Below are positions 8,239 through 24,742 of a stretch of DNA of 64,000 nt, in pieces. Positions within the stretch are counted from its first letter, which is position 1; the number at the start of each line of letters is the position of its first letter. The translations under genes were made by a program, and so were the position numbers. A model generated the notes under the pieces. The model saw only the letters and a list, made by a program, of their open reading frames with translations, was not told where the DNA came from and made no database searches. Source of the DNA: Mycobacterium lehmannii (lineage in GTDB: Bacteria > Actinomycetota > Actinomycetes > Mycobacteriales > Mycobacteriaceae); assembly GCF_002245535.1 (NCBI RefSeq), contig NZ_NKCN01000010.1:114808-178807 (forward strand). Direction: 5' to 3'.

Positions 8239-9468
8239 TCAGCGGCTGTCGAGTTCGGCGACGACGTCTCGGCGGCGCGGCTCCGGTTTCGCAATGGGCT
8301 CCGGTTTCGTGATGGGCGCCGGTGCAACCGGGGGGTCGGGCTCGGCCGAGGGCTCGGGGGCGTCCGGTCGCTCGTAGAACGGGACCATCTCGACGGAGCG
8401 CTCTGCAGCGCGCGAGGCCCTCGCTCGTCGCCACTTCTCGTAACGGTGGAGGACGACGATGACCGCGGCGGCCAGCGCCCAGCCGAGCAGGATGTCGATG
8501 ACGTAGTGCTCGGCGGTGTACACCAGCGTGAAGGCCATCAGGAGCACATAGGCCGCGAGCACTGGACGCCACGCTCCGTGCACGCGATGCCATAGGAAGG
8601 CCGCGACCGCTGCCGTCATTCCGGCATGCAGGGACGGTATCGCCGCCACCAGGTTGACGCTGGCCTGGCCGGCATCGAGCAGCGCGCTCGCGGTATGCAT
8701 GTTCAGGTTGCCCCACCCGCGTCCGACAATCCGCTCGATCCACGGGTTCGCCCCGTCCTGACTGGATTGCATCGCCCCGAGCACACCGCCGTCAGGCACT
8801 CCTCGCGCCGACCGGAACATGCAGCGCGCGTACGCCGGTCCGCCCTCGACGTCGGCAGGGGTGCAGCGGGCCGCGGCCCACGGCGGCGCGGCCGGCACCA
8901 GGGCGTAGATGGCCAAGCCCGCGAAGTTCAAGCCGACGAACAGACGCACGAACGCCTTCCACTCCGCGCGATCACGCAGCCACAGCACCCCGGCCACCAC
9001 GTACGGCAGGATGAAGAAGGACATGTAGACGCAGCTCAGAACGACTTCCCACCACGGTGGTTGTCCCTGTTTGAGCTGCTCCTGAAGCCACACGGTCGGC
9101 ACGGTGCCGAAGAAAAGCAAACGATCGGCCTCGACGGGCCAGTCCCACAGCGTCGGTCGCCCGATCATGTCCGCAGCACCCCTGCTCAGGTCGTAGGCGA
9201 GCAGGATCAGCGCGAACGGAAGCCAGTCGCGGATGACATAGAGCATCCGGCGGACCTGACCGATGCTCGCAGCCAGCAGGCCGGTGGCGATGTAGAGCAG
9301 CACCAGCTCACGGTTGAAGGCGAAACCCTCGGTGACCGTGCGGTAGACGATGACCGCAGCCCATATCGCGACGGCGATCCTGCGCACGTAGGTGAGCCGG
9401 CGGTCCCGCGTCTGGGCCGCCTCGGGAGCGCGCTGCGACGCAACTGACGACTCGTCGACCGCAGACAC
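8239..9468 (-). CDS. PAP2-superfamily integral membrane phosphatase/phosphotransferase (inositolphosphotransferase-like)
   Basis: A 409-residue membrane protein with at least six hydrophobic segments. The phosphatase signature is split as in the PAP2 and IPC-synthase-like families: AIPSLHAGMTAAVAAFLWHR (SxxH, about residues 276-295) and YTAEHYVIDILLGW (HxxxD). A cytoplasmic C-terminal tail is rich in Pro, Glu and Lys (PDAPEPSAEPD and following), a low-complexity extension. It probably cleaves or transfers a phosphoryl group on a lipid or polyprenyl substrate at the outer face. The GTG start follows TAGATT by 7 nt, implying a leaderless transcript. Confidence 0.78.
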   Translation of the reverse strand: MSAVDESSVASQRAPEAAQTRDRRLTYVRRIAVAIWAAVIVYRTVTEGFAFNRELVLLYIATGLLAASIGQVRRMLYVIRDWLPFALILLAYDLSRGAADMIGRPTLWDWPVEADRLLFFGTVPTVWLQEQLKQGQPPWWEVVLSCVYMSFFILPYVVAGVLWLRDRAEWKAFVRLFVGLNFAGLAIYALVPAAPPWAAARCTPADVEGGPAYARCMFRSARGVPDGGVLGAMQSSQDGANPWIERIVGRGWGNLNMHTASALLDAGQASVNLVAAIPSLHAGMTAAVAAFLWHRVHGAWRPVLAAYVLLMAFTLVYTAEHYVIDILLGWALAAAVIVVLHRYEKWRRARASRAAERSVEMVPFYERPDAPEPSAEPDPPVAPAPITKPEPIAKPEPRRRDVVAELDSR

Positions 9469-9475
9469 TTAGTTG

Positions 9476-9481
9476 AATCTA
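9476..9481 (-). promoter_or_regulatory. Leaderless -10 box of the PAP2-type gene
   Basis: Minus-strand TAGATT (TANNNT) ends 7 nt before the GTG at 9468. No ribosome binding site is present, so transcription and translation probably begin together. Confidence 0.42.
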
Positions 9482-9488
9482 GTTCACC

Positions 9489-9515
9489 CCGCAGTTGCCG
9501 CGCGTTCGACTGCGG
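9489..9515 (-). terminator. Hairpin after the endonuclease IV gene
   Basis: A 7-bp perfect stem (CCGCAGT / ACTGCGG) with a 13-nt loop lies 8 bp past the endonuclease IV stop. No U tract follows. It separates that gene from the promoter of the PAP2-type gene. Confidence 0.38.
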
Positions 9516-9523
9516 TTCGGTTA

Positions 9524-10279
9524 TCAGGTCGTGATGTGCTCGCGCAGGAAGGCGATGTCGTCTTTGCGGCCCTCGTCTGCGGTTTCGCAGATGACGGGTG
9601 CGCCGGCGGCATGCACCACCGCGACCAGTAACTGCGGATCGATCTGACCGGTGCCGAAGTTGGCGTGCCGGTCGGCGCCCGACCCCGCCGCATCGCGCGA
9701 GTCGTTGCAGTGCACCAAATCGATGCGTCCGGTGATGGCCTTGATCCGGTCGACGGCGTCGATCAGCTTCTCCCCTGCGGCCCACGCGTGGCAGGTGTCC
9801 AGGCAGAAGCCGATTCCCTTGTCGCCGATGTGGTCCCACAACCGGGCGATGACGTCGAAGTGGCGGGCCATTGCGTGGTCGCCGCCCGCGGTGTTCTCCA
9901 GGTAGACGGGCACATCGGTTTCGAGGTAATCCAGCGCCTTGACCCAGCGTTCGAAACCGGCTTCCCAGTCTTTGTCGTCGGCGTGACCGCCGTGCACGAT
10001 GACCGCCGTCGCGTTGATCTCCGACGCCGCGTCACAGGTGTCCTGCAAGATCTTGCGCGACGGGATACGCACCCGATTGTTGGCCGACGCGACGTTGATC
10101 AGGTACGGCGCGTGGACGTAGAGCGGGATGCTGGACGCCTTGAGCGTCTCCGCGTCGTCTCGCGGTTTGGGTTTCTTCCAGCTCTGCGGGTTGCCGAGGA
10201 AGAACTGCACCACGTCGGCGCCGTCAGCTTCCGCCGCGGCCAGGGGGTCGTCACCGTGGACGTGCGAACCGATGAGCAC
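9524..10279 (-). CDS. end: Endonuclease IV (AP endonuclease)
   Basis: A 251-residue xylose-isomerase-like TIM-barrel nuclease that cuts 5' of abasic sites in base excision repair. Trinuclear metal ligands are spread through [78 protein letters not shown] and VICETADEG. It is slightly shorter than E. coli Nfo but matches the mycobacterial form (Rv0670, gene end), and lies next to rpoBC as there. GTG start with TAGACT 6 nt upstream (10286-10291), so probably leaderless. Divergent from the YihY gene. Confidence 0.95.
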   Translation of the reverse strand: MLIGSHVHGDDPLAAAEADGADVVQFFLGNPQSWKKPKPRDDAETLKASSIPLYVHAPYLINVASANNRVRIPSRKILQDTCDAASEINATAVIVHGGHADDKDWEAGFERWVKALDYLETDVPVYLENTAGGDHAMARHFDVIARLWDHIGDKGIGFCLDTCHAWAAGEKLIDAVDRIKAITGRIDLVHCNDSRDAAGSGADRHANFGTGQIDPQLLVAVVHAAGAPVICETADEGRKDDIAFLREHITT

Positions 10280-10285
10280 GACGCC

Positions 10286-10343
10286 AGTCTAGGCAGAGCC
10301 ACCGACATGGCTGGCGAGACCATCTCTCCCGGCCGCCTAGGCT
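10286..10343. promoter_or_regulatory. Divergent leaderless promoters of end and the YihY gene
   Basis: Minus-strand TAGACT (10286-10291) lies 6 nt before the GTG of end. Plus-strand TAGGCT (10338-10343) lies 6 nt before the GTG of the YihY gene. Both fit TANNNT, and neither gene has a Shine-Dalgarno at a normal distance. Confidence 0.42.
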
Positions 10344-10349
10344 CGGAGC

Positions 10350-11345
10350 GTGGGACCTGGAAGCGACCCGTCTCCGTTCTCGTCGTGGTCGGATACGGTC
10401 GCTTCCGCCCGTTCGACCCTGCAACGACGCACGATTTCGATGCTGTCGCGTGCACCCCGGCCGGTTCGGCAGGCAGGCCGGCTGATCGCCCGCACCGTCA
10501 ACGACACGCTGCGTGACCGCGTACCCGGGCTGGCCGCCGAGGTCGCGCTGTTCTCCCTGATCTCGCTGCCGTCGCTGTTGATTGCTGTCCTCGGCTCGCT
10601 CGGGTTCATCGCCGAAGCGCTCGGCCCTGAAGGCACCGCGCGACTACATCGGCTGCTGCTCGACGTGCCCAGCTCCTTCCTTGCCGAGCGAACCTTCGAG
10701 TCATACCAGCGCGTGGTCGAGGCGGGGCTCATGCAATCCCGAGGAAGCGTGATCTCCATCGGAATTGTGCTGAGCCTGTGGACGGGTTCACGGGCAGTCA
10801 ATCGGTACCTGGAAACGATCACGATCGCCTACGGTGTCGAGCCCAGGCCTGCTTGGCGACGACGGCTGCTGGCGTTGGGGCTGACCGCAGGCGGGCTCCT
10901 CGGCGCAGTGGCGATTCTGCCGCCGCTTGTCCTCGGGCCTGACCTCGTGGCGTGGGTGACGCCGGACCCGTTGACCGAAAGTACTTTGCGCGCACTGGAT
11001 CTGCTGTTCTGGCCAGGCGTGGCGCTGTTGATCCTCGTCGGACTGGTCACGCTGTATCACCTCGGTGTTCCGTGGCGATTGCCTTGGCGCCGTGACATCC
11101 CCGGGGCGGTGCTGGCGATGGTCCTGTGGCTGGTGGCATCAGCGGGGCTGCGCGCCTACCTGGCGGTCAGCGCGCGTGACGACGCCGTATACAGCCAGCT
11201 CGCCGTGCCGATCGCCGTCGTCTTGTGGCTCTACATCACGGCTTTCGCGGTGTTGCTGGGCGCCGAGTTCAACGCCGAGATCGAAAAGATGTGGCCGCAC
11301 GAGAAGTATCCGTGGCGGCTACGCCGGCGACGACGAGCAAGCTAG
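10350..11345 (+). CDS. YihY/BrkB-family integral membrane protein
   Basis: A 331-residue membrane protein with about six hydrophobic helices. It shows family patterns DRVPGLAAEVALFSLISLPSLL near residue 55, SLWTGSRAVNRYLETITIAYGV, the mid-membrane LYHLGVPWR, and IAVVLWLYITAFAVLLGAEFNAEIEKM before a basic tail (RLRRRRRAS). Despite old names, these are not ribonuclease BN; the molecular role is unsettled and transport has been proposed. The GTG at 10350 fits a leaderless start; an in-frame ATG at 10440 would remove only a basic N-terminal extension. Confidence 0.8.
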   Translation: MGPGSDPSPFSSWSDTVASARSTLQRRTISMLSRAPRPVRQAGRLIARTVNDTLRDRVPGLAAEVALFSLISLPSLLIAVLGSLGFIAEALGPEGTARLHRLLLDVPSSFLAERTFESYQRVVEAGLMQSRGSVISIGIVLSLWTGSRAVNRYLETITIAYGVEPRPAWRRRLLALGLTAGGLLGAVAILPPLVLGPDLVAWVTPDPLTESTLRALDLLFWPGVALLILVGLVTLYHLGVPWRLPWRRDIPGAVLAMVLWLVASAGLRAYLAVSARDDAVYSQLAVPIAVVLWLYITAFAVLLGAEFNAEIEKMWPHEKYPWRLRRRRRAS

Positions 11346-11356
11346 GCCTCCCCGGC

Positions 11357-11417
11357 CCGCCGACTGTGGGGTTATGTCACGCGAATCCGTGCCAGGCGTG
11401 CGGGTAACCCACGTTCG
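11357..11417 (+). repeat. Imperfect direct repeat, copy 1 (downstream of the CaCA antiporter gene)
   Basis: This 61-bp element aligns with 12462-12523 in the same orientation: both begin CCGCCGA and end with an identical core CGTGCGGGTAACCCACGTTC (11397-11416) that contains GGGTAACCC. The copies bracket exactly one gene. Origin unknown; it could be a dispersed REP-like sequence or the scar of an insertion. Confidence 0.75.
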
Positions 11418-11454
11418 CGGCGCCGGCGAGCCGGCCGAGTGTGCTGAACCGCGG

Positions 11455-12450
11455 TCACGTCTGGGTGGTCAGCAGGAAACACAGGTAGCCCACGTAAGCG
11501 GTGACCATCGCCACGCCCTCGGCGCGCGAGACGCGCCGCCCAGTGATGAAAATCGGGATGCAGGCCAGCGCGACGATCACCATGATCGGCAGGTCGATCG
11601 TCACGAGGCTGGACGGCAGGTTCAGCCCCTGCGCCGGCACGAGGCAGGCCACGCCGAGGATGAGCAGAATGTTGTAAATACTGCTGCCGATCAGATTGCC
11701 GACCGCGATGTCCCTGTCACCGCGCATGGTAGAGATCATGGTGGTCACCAACTCCGGTGCAGACGTGCCGATCGCGACCACCGTCAGGCCGATCAGCGCG
11801 TCGGAGACGCCGAACTGACGCGCCATACCGACCGCCCCGTCGACAAGCCAATCCGCTCCCAGCACGACGACCGCGATACCGCCCAGCGTCATCGCGACAC
11901 TGGTCGAGGTCCACCGCCGTTTGGTCGTCACCGAGCCGACCTCTTCGGTCGCGTACTCGGCAACCAGCTCGGCCGCGAATTCAACGGCGACGGCGTGGGA
12001 TTCGCGTCGAGCCGACCAGATCACCGCGGCGGTGTAGACGACCGCACACACGACCAGGATGGCGCCGTCGAGCCGGGTCAGCACGCCATCGGCGGCCAGC
12101 ACCAACAGCAGCAGCGCCGCGATAGCCATGATCGGCAGTTCGAACCGGATGGTGCGCGACTGCAACGTCAGCGGCACCAGCGCGGCGCTGAGACCGAGGA
12201 TGAGCAACACGTTGACCACGTTGGTGCCGACGATGTTGCCGACCGCCAGCGCACCGCTGCCCTCCCCCGCCGCGACCACACCGACCGCCAATTCGGGCAT
12301 GCTGGTGCCGATCGAGACCACCGTCAGCCCGATGACGATCGGGCTGATCCCCAGTCGCACAGCGGCTTCGGCTCCGCCTCGGACCATCACCTCGGCGCCG
12401 ATGATCAATGCGCTCAGCCCAGCGAGGAACCACACGATGTTCGTCAGCAT
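11455..12450 (-). CDS. CaCA-family Ca2+/Na+:H+ antiporter (YrbG-like)
   Basis: A 331-residue membrane antiporter with the two inverted alpha-repeats of the CaCA family: GTSMPELAVGVV followed by GNIVGTNVVNVLLILG, and GTSAPELVTTMI followed by GNLIGSSIYNILLILG. The Glu and Asn residues of these repeats form the cation site. About ten membrane helices. The ATG at 12450 is chosen because the longer reading (to 12489) enters the direct repeat 12462-12523 and adds non-membrane residues. Flanked on both sides by that repeat, downstream of rpoC and convergent with the YihY gene. It is absent from this position in M. tuberculosis. Confidence 0.86.
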   Translation of the reverse strand: MLTNIVWFLAGLSALIIGAEVMVRGGAEAAVRLGISPIVIGLTVVSIGTSMPELAVGVVAAGEGSGALAVGNIVGTNVVNVLLILGLSAALVPLTLQSRTIRFELPIMAIAALLLLVLAADGVLTRLDGAILVVCAVVYTAAVIWSARRESHAVAVEFAAELVAEYATEEVGSVTTKRRWTSTSVAMTLGGIAVVVLGADWLVDGAVGMARQFGVSDALIGLTVVAIGTSAPELVTTMISTMRGDRDIAVGNLIGSSIYNILLILGVACLVPAQGLNLPSSLVTIDLPIMVIVALACIPIFITGRRVSRAEGVAMVTAYVGYLCFLLTTQT

Positions 12451-12461
12451 CAGGTCACCGA

Positions 12462-12523
12462 CCGCCGAGTGTGGGCTCGTGGCACGCAAAACACGCGCAG
12501 GACGTGCGGGTAACCCACGTTCG
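12462..12523 (+). repeat. Imperfect direct repeat, copy 2 (upstream of the CaCA antiporter gene)
   Basis: Partner of 11357-11417; the shared core is at 12503-12523. It lies between the antiporter start codon and the rpoC terminator, so it must also contain or border the antiporter promoter. Upstream of the core both copies keep CACGC, AA and GCAGG-like blocks. Confidence 0.75.
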
Positions 12524-12540
12524 GCGCGCAGATCTGGGCA

Positions 12541-12578
12541 CGAAAAAGCCCCCGGGCCGTGACCCGGAGGCTTTTTCG
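12541..12578 (-). terminator. Rho-independent terminator of rpoBC
   Basis: A strong hairpin: GAAAAAGCC on one side and GGCTTTTTC on the other, with a GC-rich upper stem. On the minus strand it ends in a T-rich arm, 8 bp after the rpoC stop. The clearest intrinsic terminator in the window. Confidence 0.92.
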
Positions 12579-12585
12579 TGAACTC

Positions 12586-16554
<3,969 letters not shown>

Positions 16555-16562
16555 CTAGAAAT

Positions 16563-20447
<3,885 letters not shown>

Positions 20448-22403
20448 TCAGGCGGCGATCGCGTTGCTGCAGTGTCCGGACCCGGCCGAGCCGACCGATT
20501 CGCGCACACACACCGGGTCCATGGAGAACAACCCGTCGGCCAACGGCATGAACGGCTTCAGGAAGTTCAGCAGGTACGGCTTGGTCAACGTATTGGGCAG
20601 TGCGACGACGGTGGCCTGCCCGGCCGGGGTGTCGAAGCGGAACTGCTCGCCGCGCTCGAGGTAGATACCCGTCTTCCGGTCACCGGCGAACATGTCGTTG
20701 ACCCAGCCGACCATCAGTATCTGCGCGGCGGCGGCGTTCTCGGGCCGCGAGAAGCCGGCCACCAGCTCCTGGGCGAACTGGATGAGCGGATTGCCGCCCC
20801 GCATGGCGTCGACGTGTGAGCCGTTGACCAATGTGACGCCGATGAACCCGGTCGGTCGCGCGGCGGCCAGAGCGTCGAGGCCGGCGCCGAAGTTGTTCCA
20901 CATGTAGACCGGTGCGGCGAGCTGGTAGATCGGGATGTCGACGGGGACCTTCCTCAGCGATTCCGTCATCCGCGCCGGGTCGCCCAGCGCCACGCCGTCG
21001 AGCAGCACGACCCCGGCCAGCCTGTCGATGCGCTCGTCGTCGGCCAGGTAGCCGGCGATCCCCGACACCGCGCCGCCGCCGAGCGAGTGGCCCATCAGCA
21101 CGACGCGGTCGGGGATGTCCCCTGCGTGCCCGGCGGCTCGCGCACTGTCCTCCAGCGCGGTGTTTCCGTCGTCGAACAGTCCCGCCATCGCCTCGTGCAT
21201 CGGCGCCCCGCCGAGCCAGCATCCGTCGACGGCAAAGAAGTTGGAGCTGATCGACGGTGCGACCACGATGCTCTGGGTCCGCTCGGCCAACGCGGCGGCG
21301 GTGTGGCTGTACCACGGGGCGCTGGCCAAAAAGCCGTGCTGCAGGTAGATCAGGCGCTCGGGCGGCTCGCCGGTTGCCGTCTCCGGGATGTACCAGTCCG
21401 CGGGCACTTCCTTGCCTTCACCTTCTGCACAGGCGCAGTCGATCCGCAGCGTCGACGAGCGCACGCTGACCGTGCTGTTGGGCGGCAGGATCGGTGGGCC
21501 GCCCAGCAGTCGGGTCGCGACGGCGTACAGGTCGAACACGATCGTGCCGATCACCCGCAGGATGAGGGGGACCTGGGGGGCGGTCGCAGTGGTCACCGCC
21601 GGTGGCACCGATGCGAAGGCCACCGCCTGGACACCGACTTCCTCGGCGTCCTCGACGACGCCGGCGACCGGCTGTTCGAGGACCACCGCCATGCGTTGCT
21701 CAGGGGCGGTCGGGTCGCCGGTGTCGCCTGTCTCCGCGACGAGTGCGGCCTTCTTCTCGGTCCGGTCCGGCTCGGTCCGGTCGGTGGCGTCGTTGTCCGA
21801 GGTGACCGTGGGGACGTTCGCAGAGACCCGGGCCGCCCCCTGCTGGACCGTGTGGTCACGGTCCGAGTCGGACTTGGCGACGACCTCCTCGATCACCTCG
21901 TCGTCGACCACAGGCTGTTCGACCACGGCGTCGACCACCGGTTGCTCGACCACGGCGTCGGTGCCCGCGGCGTCGTCGGTGGTTCGGGTGTCGGCGGTCT
22001 TGTCGTCCTTTGCCTGATCTGTTGCGGCGTCGGCGGCGTCCGTCGGGCTCGAAGCGGGCTTTTTCCGTTCCTCGCCACGGTCGGTATCGCTGGTGGCCTC
22101 GGAACCCTTCGCGTCCTTCGTGTCGTCGGGAGCCTTCGCGCCGACGCGGGTGCGCGGGGCGTCGCCGCTCGTGCGGGTGGTGCGCGCGTTCGAGGACCGG
22201 CCACCGGCCGTGACCGAGGACTCACCGGCGACCGAATCCTTCGGACTGTCAGCGGAATTCGACGACTCCGAGGCCGTGGACCCACCGCCATCTGACGACG
22301 AACCGTCGTCGGCGATCGCCGCACCCGCACCGGCGAGCACTGCGGCCGACAGTCCCGCGGTGACGACACCCGCTCTCACCCAGATCAGAAACCGGTCGAC
22401 CAT
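20448..22403 (-). CDS. Exported alpha/beta hydrolase with long acidic N-terminal linker
   Basis: 651 residues from the ATG at 22403, preceded by GGGAGAGG. A signal peptide (MVDRFLIWVRAGVVTAGLSA, then AAIADD) is followed by about 270 residues of Ser/Thr/Asp/Glu-rich low complexity, including a tandem AVVEQPVVDAVVEQPVVDD. The folded part (from about residue 290) has an oxyanion strand IYLQHGFLASAPWYSHTA, the nucleophile elbow LMGHSLGGGAVSG (Ser), a candidate acid in LLDGVALGDPAR, and His in NGSHVDAM. Probably a cell-wall-associated lipase or esterase. The arrangement recalls mycobacterial proteins with a PE-like or disordered targeting region; substrate unknown. Confidence 0.75.
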   Translation of the reverse strand: MVDRFLIWVRAGVVTAGLSAAVLAGAGAAIADDGSSSDGGGSTASESSNSADSPKDSVAGESSVTAGGRSSNARTTRTSGDAPRTRVGAKAPDDTKDAKGSEATSDTDRGEERKKPASSPTDAADAATDQAKDDKTADTRTTDDAAGTDAVVEQPVVDAVVEQPVVDDEVIEEVVAKSDSDRDHTVQQGAARVSANVPTVTSDNDATDRTEPDRTEKKAALVAETGDTGDPTAPEQRMAVVLEQPVAGVVEDAEEVGVQAVAFASVPPAVTTATAPQVPLILRVIGTIVFDLYAVATRLLGGPPILPPNSTVSVRSSTLRIDCACAEGEGKEVPADWYIPETATGEPPERLIYLQHGFLASAPWYSHTAAALAERTQSIVVAPSISSNFFAVDGCWLGGAPMHEAMAGLFDDGNTALEDSARAAGHAGDIPDRVVLMGHSLGGGAVSGIAGYLADDERIDRLAGVVLLDGVALGDPARMTESLRKVPVDIPIYQLAAPVYMWNNFGAGLDALAAARPTGFIGVTLVNGSHVDAMRGGNPLIQFAQELVAGFSRPENAAAAQILMVGWVNDMFAGDRKTGIYLERGEQFRFDTPAGQATVVALPNTLTKPYLLNFLKPFMPLADGLFSMDPVCVRESVGSAGSGHCSNAIAA

Positions 22404-22461
22404 GACCTCTCCCGCTCGACGACGGGAGAAAGATAACGGGTTTGCTGGCCGCGAACCGGCC

Positions 22462-24702
22462 TTATCCGAAAGTTTGCGCCCGCTCGGGTTGCGGGGCCAC
22501 CGACGCGACCCGCTCGACGCGCACCGGGACACCAGTGAGCCGGGCCATCCCGGCCAGGCTCTCGATCTCGGCCGGATCGCTGGACATCAATCGGTTGACG
22601 TTCGCGCCGCCGGCGTCGTTGGCGATGCGCCATCCCGCCGTGCCCTTGTGTCCCCAACCGTGTGGGACCGCGATCACGCCGACGACGATGTCCTTGGTGG
22701 CGATGACCGGAATCTCGATCTGGCCATGTCGCGAGGTGATCCGCACGGTGTCACCGTCGGCGATGTCGGCGGCGGCCGCGTCGTCGACGTGCATGAGTGC
22801 CCGGTGCGAACGCTCACCGCGCATCAGAAGCGGCGAGTTGTGCATCCACGAGTTCTCCGACCGCGCCTCGCGCATGCCGATCAGCCGCATCGGATAGTCG
22901 TCGGCGACGCGGCGGCGCGACAGCTTGTCGACTTCGGCGGCGACCTCGTCGTGACGCAGACGCACCCGGCCACCGCGGTAGACGACGATGTCGCCCAGCA
23001 CACCGGCCCGCAGATGGTTCGCCAGCACCGTGCCGTGCGGATGGTTGGCGGTGAGTTTCGAGAAGCTCAAGCCGCGTCGCAGGCCGAACCGGTCGCCGCC
23101 CGCGGCCAACCGGATCACCGCATCGGCGAGCATCCGCGGGCTGAGTCGGACCCCGAACGCGGACAATGCCTTTCGCACACCGGCGAGCAACGCCAGGCCG
23201 GGCGTCGCCCGCCACATCCTGGCCGTGAGGTCGTCGATGATCTCCCACTCCGCGCGGGCCTGGCCCACCGGCGCGACAACGGCCTCGGTGGCTTGCCGGA
23301 ACGGCGTGGGTTGCAGCGTCTGGAACGGCAGCGGAAAGTCGTCGCGTTCGTACATCGACGTGGCGGGCAGTACGTAGTCGCAGTGCGCCAGCGTCTCGTT
23401 GAGATAGAGGTCGATGCCGACCGACAACTCGAGAGACTCCAACGCGGTCTCGAGTTCGTCGCCGTTGGGCACGGAAAGCACGGGGTTGCCCGCGCCGACG
23501 AACAGCGCCCTGACCTGCCCGCGTCCCGGCGTGGTGATCTCCTTGGCCATCACGCCCGCGGGTTCGGAACCGAGGACGGAGGGAAACCCGCCGATGCGCG
23601 ACCGTTTGCGCGTGTAGACGGCGCGCAGCAGTGCGCCGCCGGCCTTGTTCAGCCACCGCTCCCCAGGGATACCGAGCCGGCCGAACATGCTGCCGCCGGG
23701 CACATCAAGGTTCCCTGCCACCAGGTTGACGGCGTCGAGCAGGTAAGTCGTCAGCGTTCCGTTTTCGCCGACGCTGGTGCCGACGCGACCGTAGACCGCC
23801 GCCCGTTCGGTTCCGGCCAGGTCGCGGGCCAGGGCGCGGACGGTCTCGGGGTCGATCCCGGTGCGCGCCTCGGTGACCTCGGGGCTGAACGGTGTGGCCA
23901 GCCGCTCGAGCCAGGCCGCGCCGTCGGCCCGCTCTGCGAGCCCTCGGCGGTCGGCCAGGTTCTCACCGAACATCACATGCAGCAGGGACAGCAGCAGGTA
24001 GGCGTCGCCGTCGGGGACGATGCCCAGCCACTCGAACTGCGCTGCGGTCTCGGTCCTGCGCGGGTCGATGACCAGTACGCGGCCACCGCGCGTGACGATG
24101 TCGTGCATGCGATCCCGAATCCGCGGCGCGGTGAGCACGCTGCCGTGCGAGACGACCGGGTTGGCGCCGATGACCACCAGTAAGTCCGTCCGCAGCAGGT
24201 CGGGTATCGGGAGTGCGAGCGGCGACCCGTAGAGCAACTGGCTGGCGACGAAGCGGTTGTTGACGTCCTGCGAGCCGGCGGTGAACACGTGCAGGCCGCG
24301 GCCGGGACCGCCGAGGAGCCCGAGCCCGAATCCGCCCATCAGCATGTTGAGGCCCAGAGTGTACGAGTAGCTGAACGCGCCCGGGTTACCGAAATACCAG
24401 CCGATTGCGCCCGCACCGTGCCTGCAGTGGATGACGGAGAGTCGGGCGGCGATGTCGGTCATCGCCTCGTCCCAGCCGACGGGTTCGAACCCGGAACGAG
24501 TGCGTCGCAGCGGTGTGGTCACCCGGTCGGGGTCGTTGACCACCTCGGTGAAGGCGATGCCCTTCTGGCAGGCGAATCCCGATGAGAGCGGATGGTCCCT
24601 GTCGGGGCGCAGCTCGACCAGTCGGCCGTCTTCGACGGTCGCGATCATGCCGCACAGCGGCTCGCAGATCCGGCAGAACGTCGTCCGGTGCTCGCGCGTC
24701 AT
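22462..24702 (-). CDS. Molybdopterin-dependent oxidoreductase (formate dehydrogenase/DMSO reductase superfamily)
   Basis: 746 residues. The N-terminal [4Fe-4S] motif is FCRICEPLCGMIAT with a fourth Cys in GFACQKGIAF. Bis-MGD cofactor-binding segments include VVIGANPVVSHGSVL, VLVIDPRRTETAAQFEW, VGAGNPVLSVPNGDE and the C-terminal molydop-binding domain (IADGDTVRITSRHGQIEIPV, HGWGHKG). The ligand region near residue 143-160 (SQDVNNRFVASQLLYGSP) has Ser rather than an obvious Cys. No Tat signal, so cytoplasmic. Similar to the uncharacterised M. tuberculosis Rv0197 type as I recall it. The electron donor is unknown; no partner subunit gene is adjacent. Confidence 0.85.
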   Translation of the reverse strand: MTREHRTTFCRICEPLCGMIATVEDGRLVELRPDRDHPLSSGFACQKGIAFTEVVNDPDRVTTPLRRTRSGFEPVGWDEAMTDIAARLSVIHCRHGAGAIGWYFGNPGAFSYSYTLGLNMLMGGFGLGLLGGPGRGLHVFTAGSQDVNNRFVASQLLYGSPLALPIPDLLRTDLLVVIGANPVVSHGSVLTAPRIRDRMHDIVTRGGRVLVIDPRRTETAAQFEWLGIVPDGDAYLLLSLLHVMFGENLADRRGLAERADGAAWLERLATPFSPEVTEARTGIDPETVRALARDLAGTERAAVYGRVGTSVGENGTLTTYLLDAVNLVAGNLDVPGGSMFGRLGIPGERWLNKAGGALLRAVYTRKRSRIGGFPSVLGSEPAGVMAKEITTPGRGQVRALFVGAGNPVLSVPNGDELETALESLELSVGIDLYLNETLAHCDYVLPATSMYERDDFPLPFQTLQPTPFRQATEAVVAPVGQARAEWEIIDDLTARMWRATPGLALLAGVRKALSAFGVRLSPRMLADAVIRLAAGGDRFGLRRGLSFSKLTANHPHGTVLANHLRAGVLGDIVVYRGGRVRLRHDEVAAEVDKLSRRRVADDYPMRLIGMREARSENSWMHNSPLLMRGERSHRALMHVDDAAAADIADGDTVRITSRHGQIEIPVIATKDIVVGVIAVPHGWGHKGTAGWRIANDAGGANVNRLMSSDPAEIESLAGMARLTGVPVRVERVASVAPQPERAQTFG

Positions 24703-24742
24703 CTCTCAGCGCAAGCGCTCGTCGACGTTCACATCGGGCGGC

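Noticed and set aside
11065..12513. Open frame of 482 codons on the plus strand
   Set aside because: Overlaps the end of the YihY gene and runs antisense to the CaCA antiporter; His/Arg/Asp-rich with no domain.
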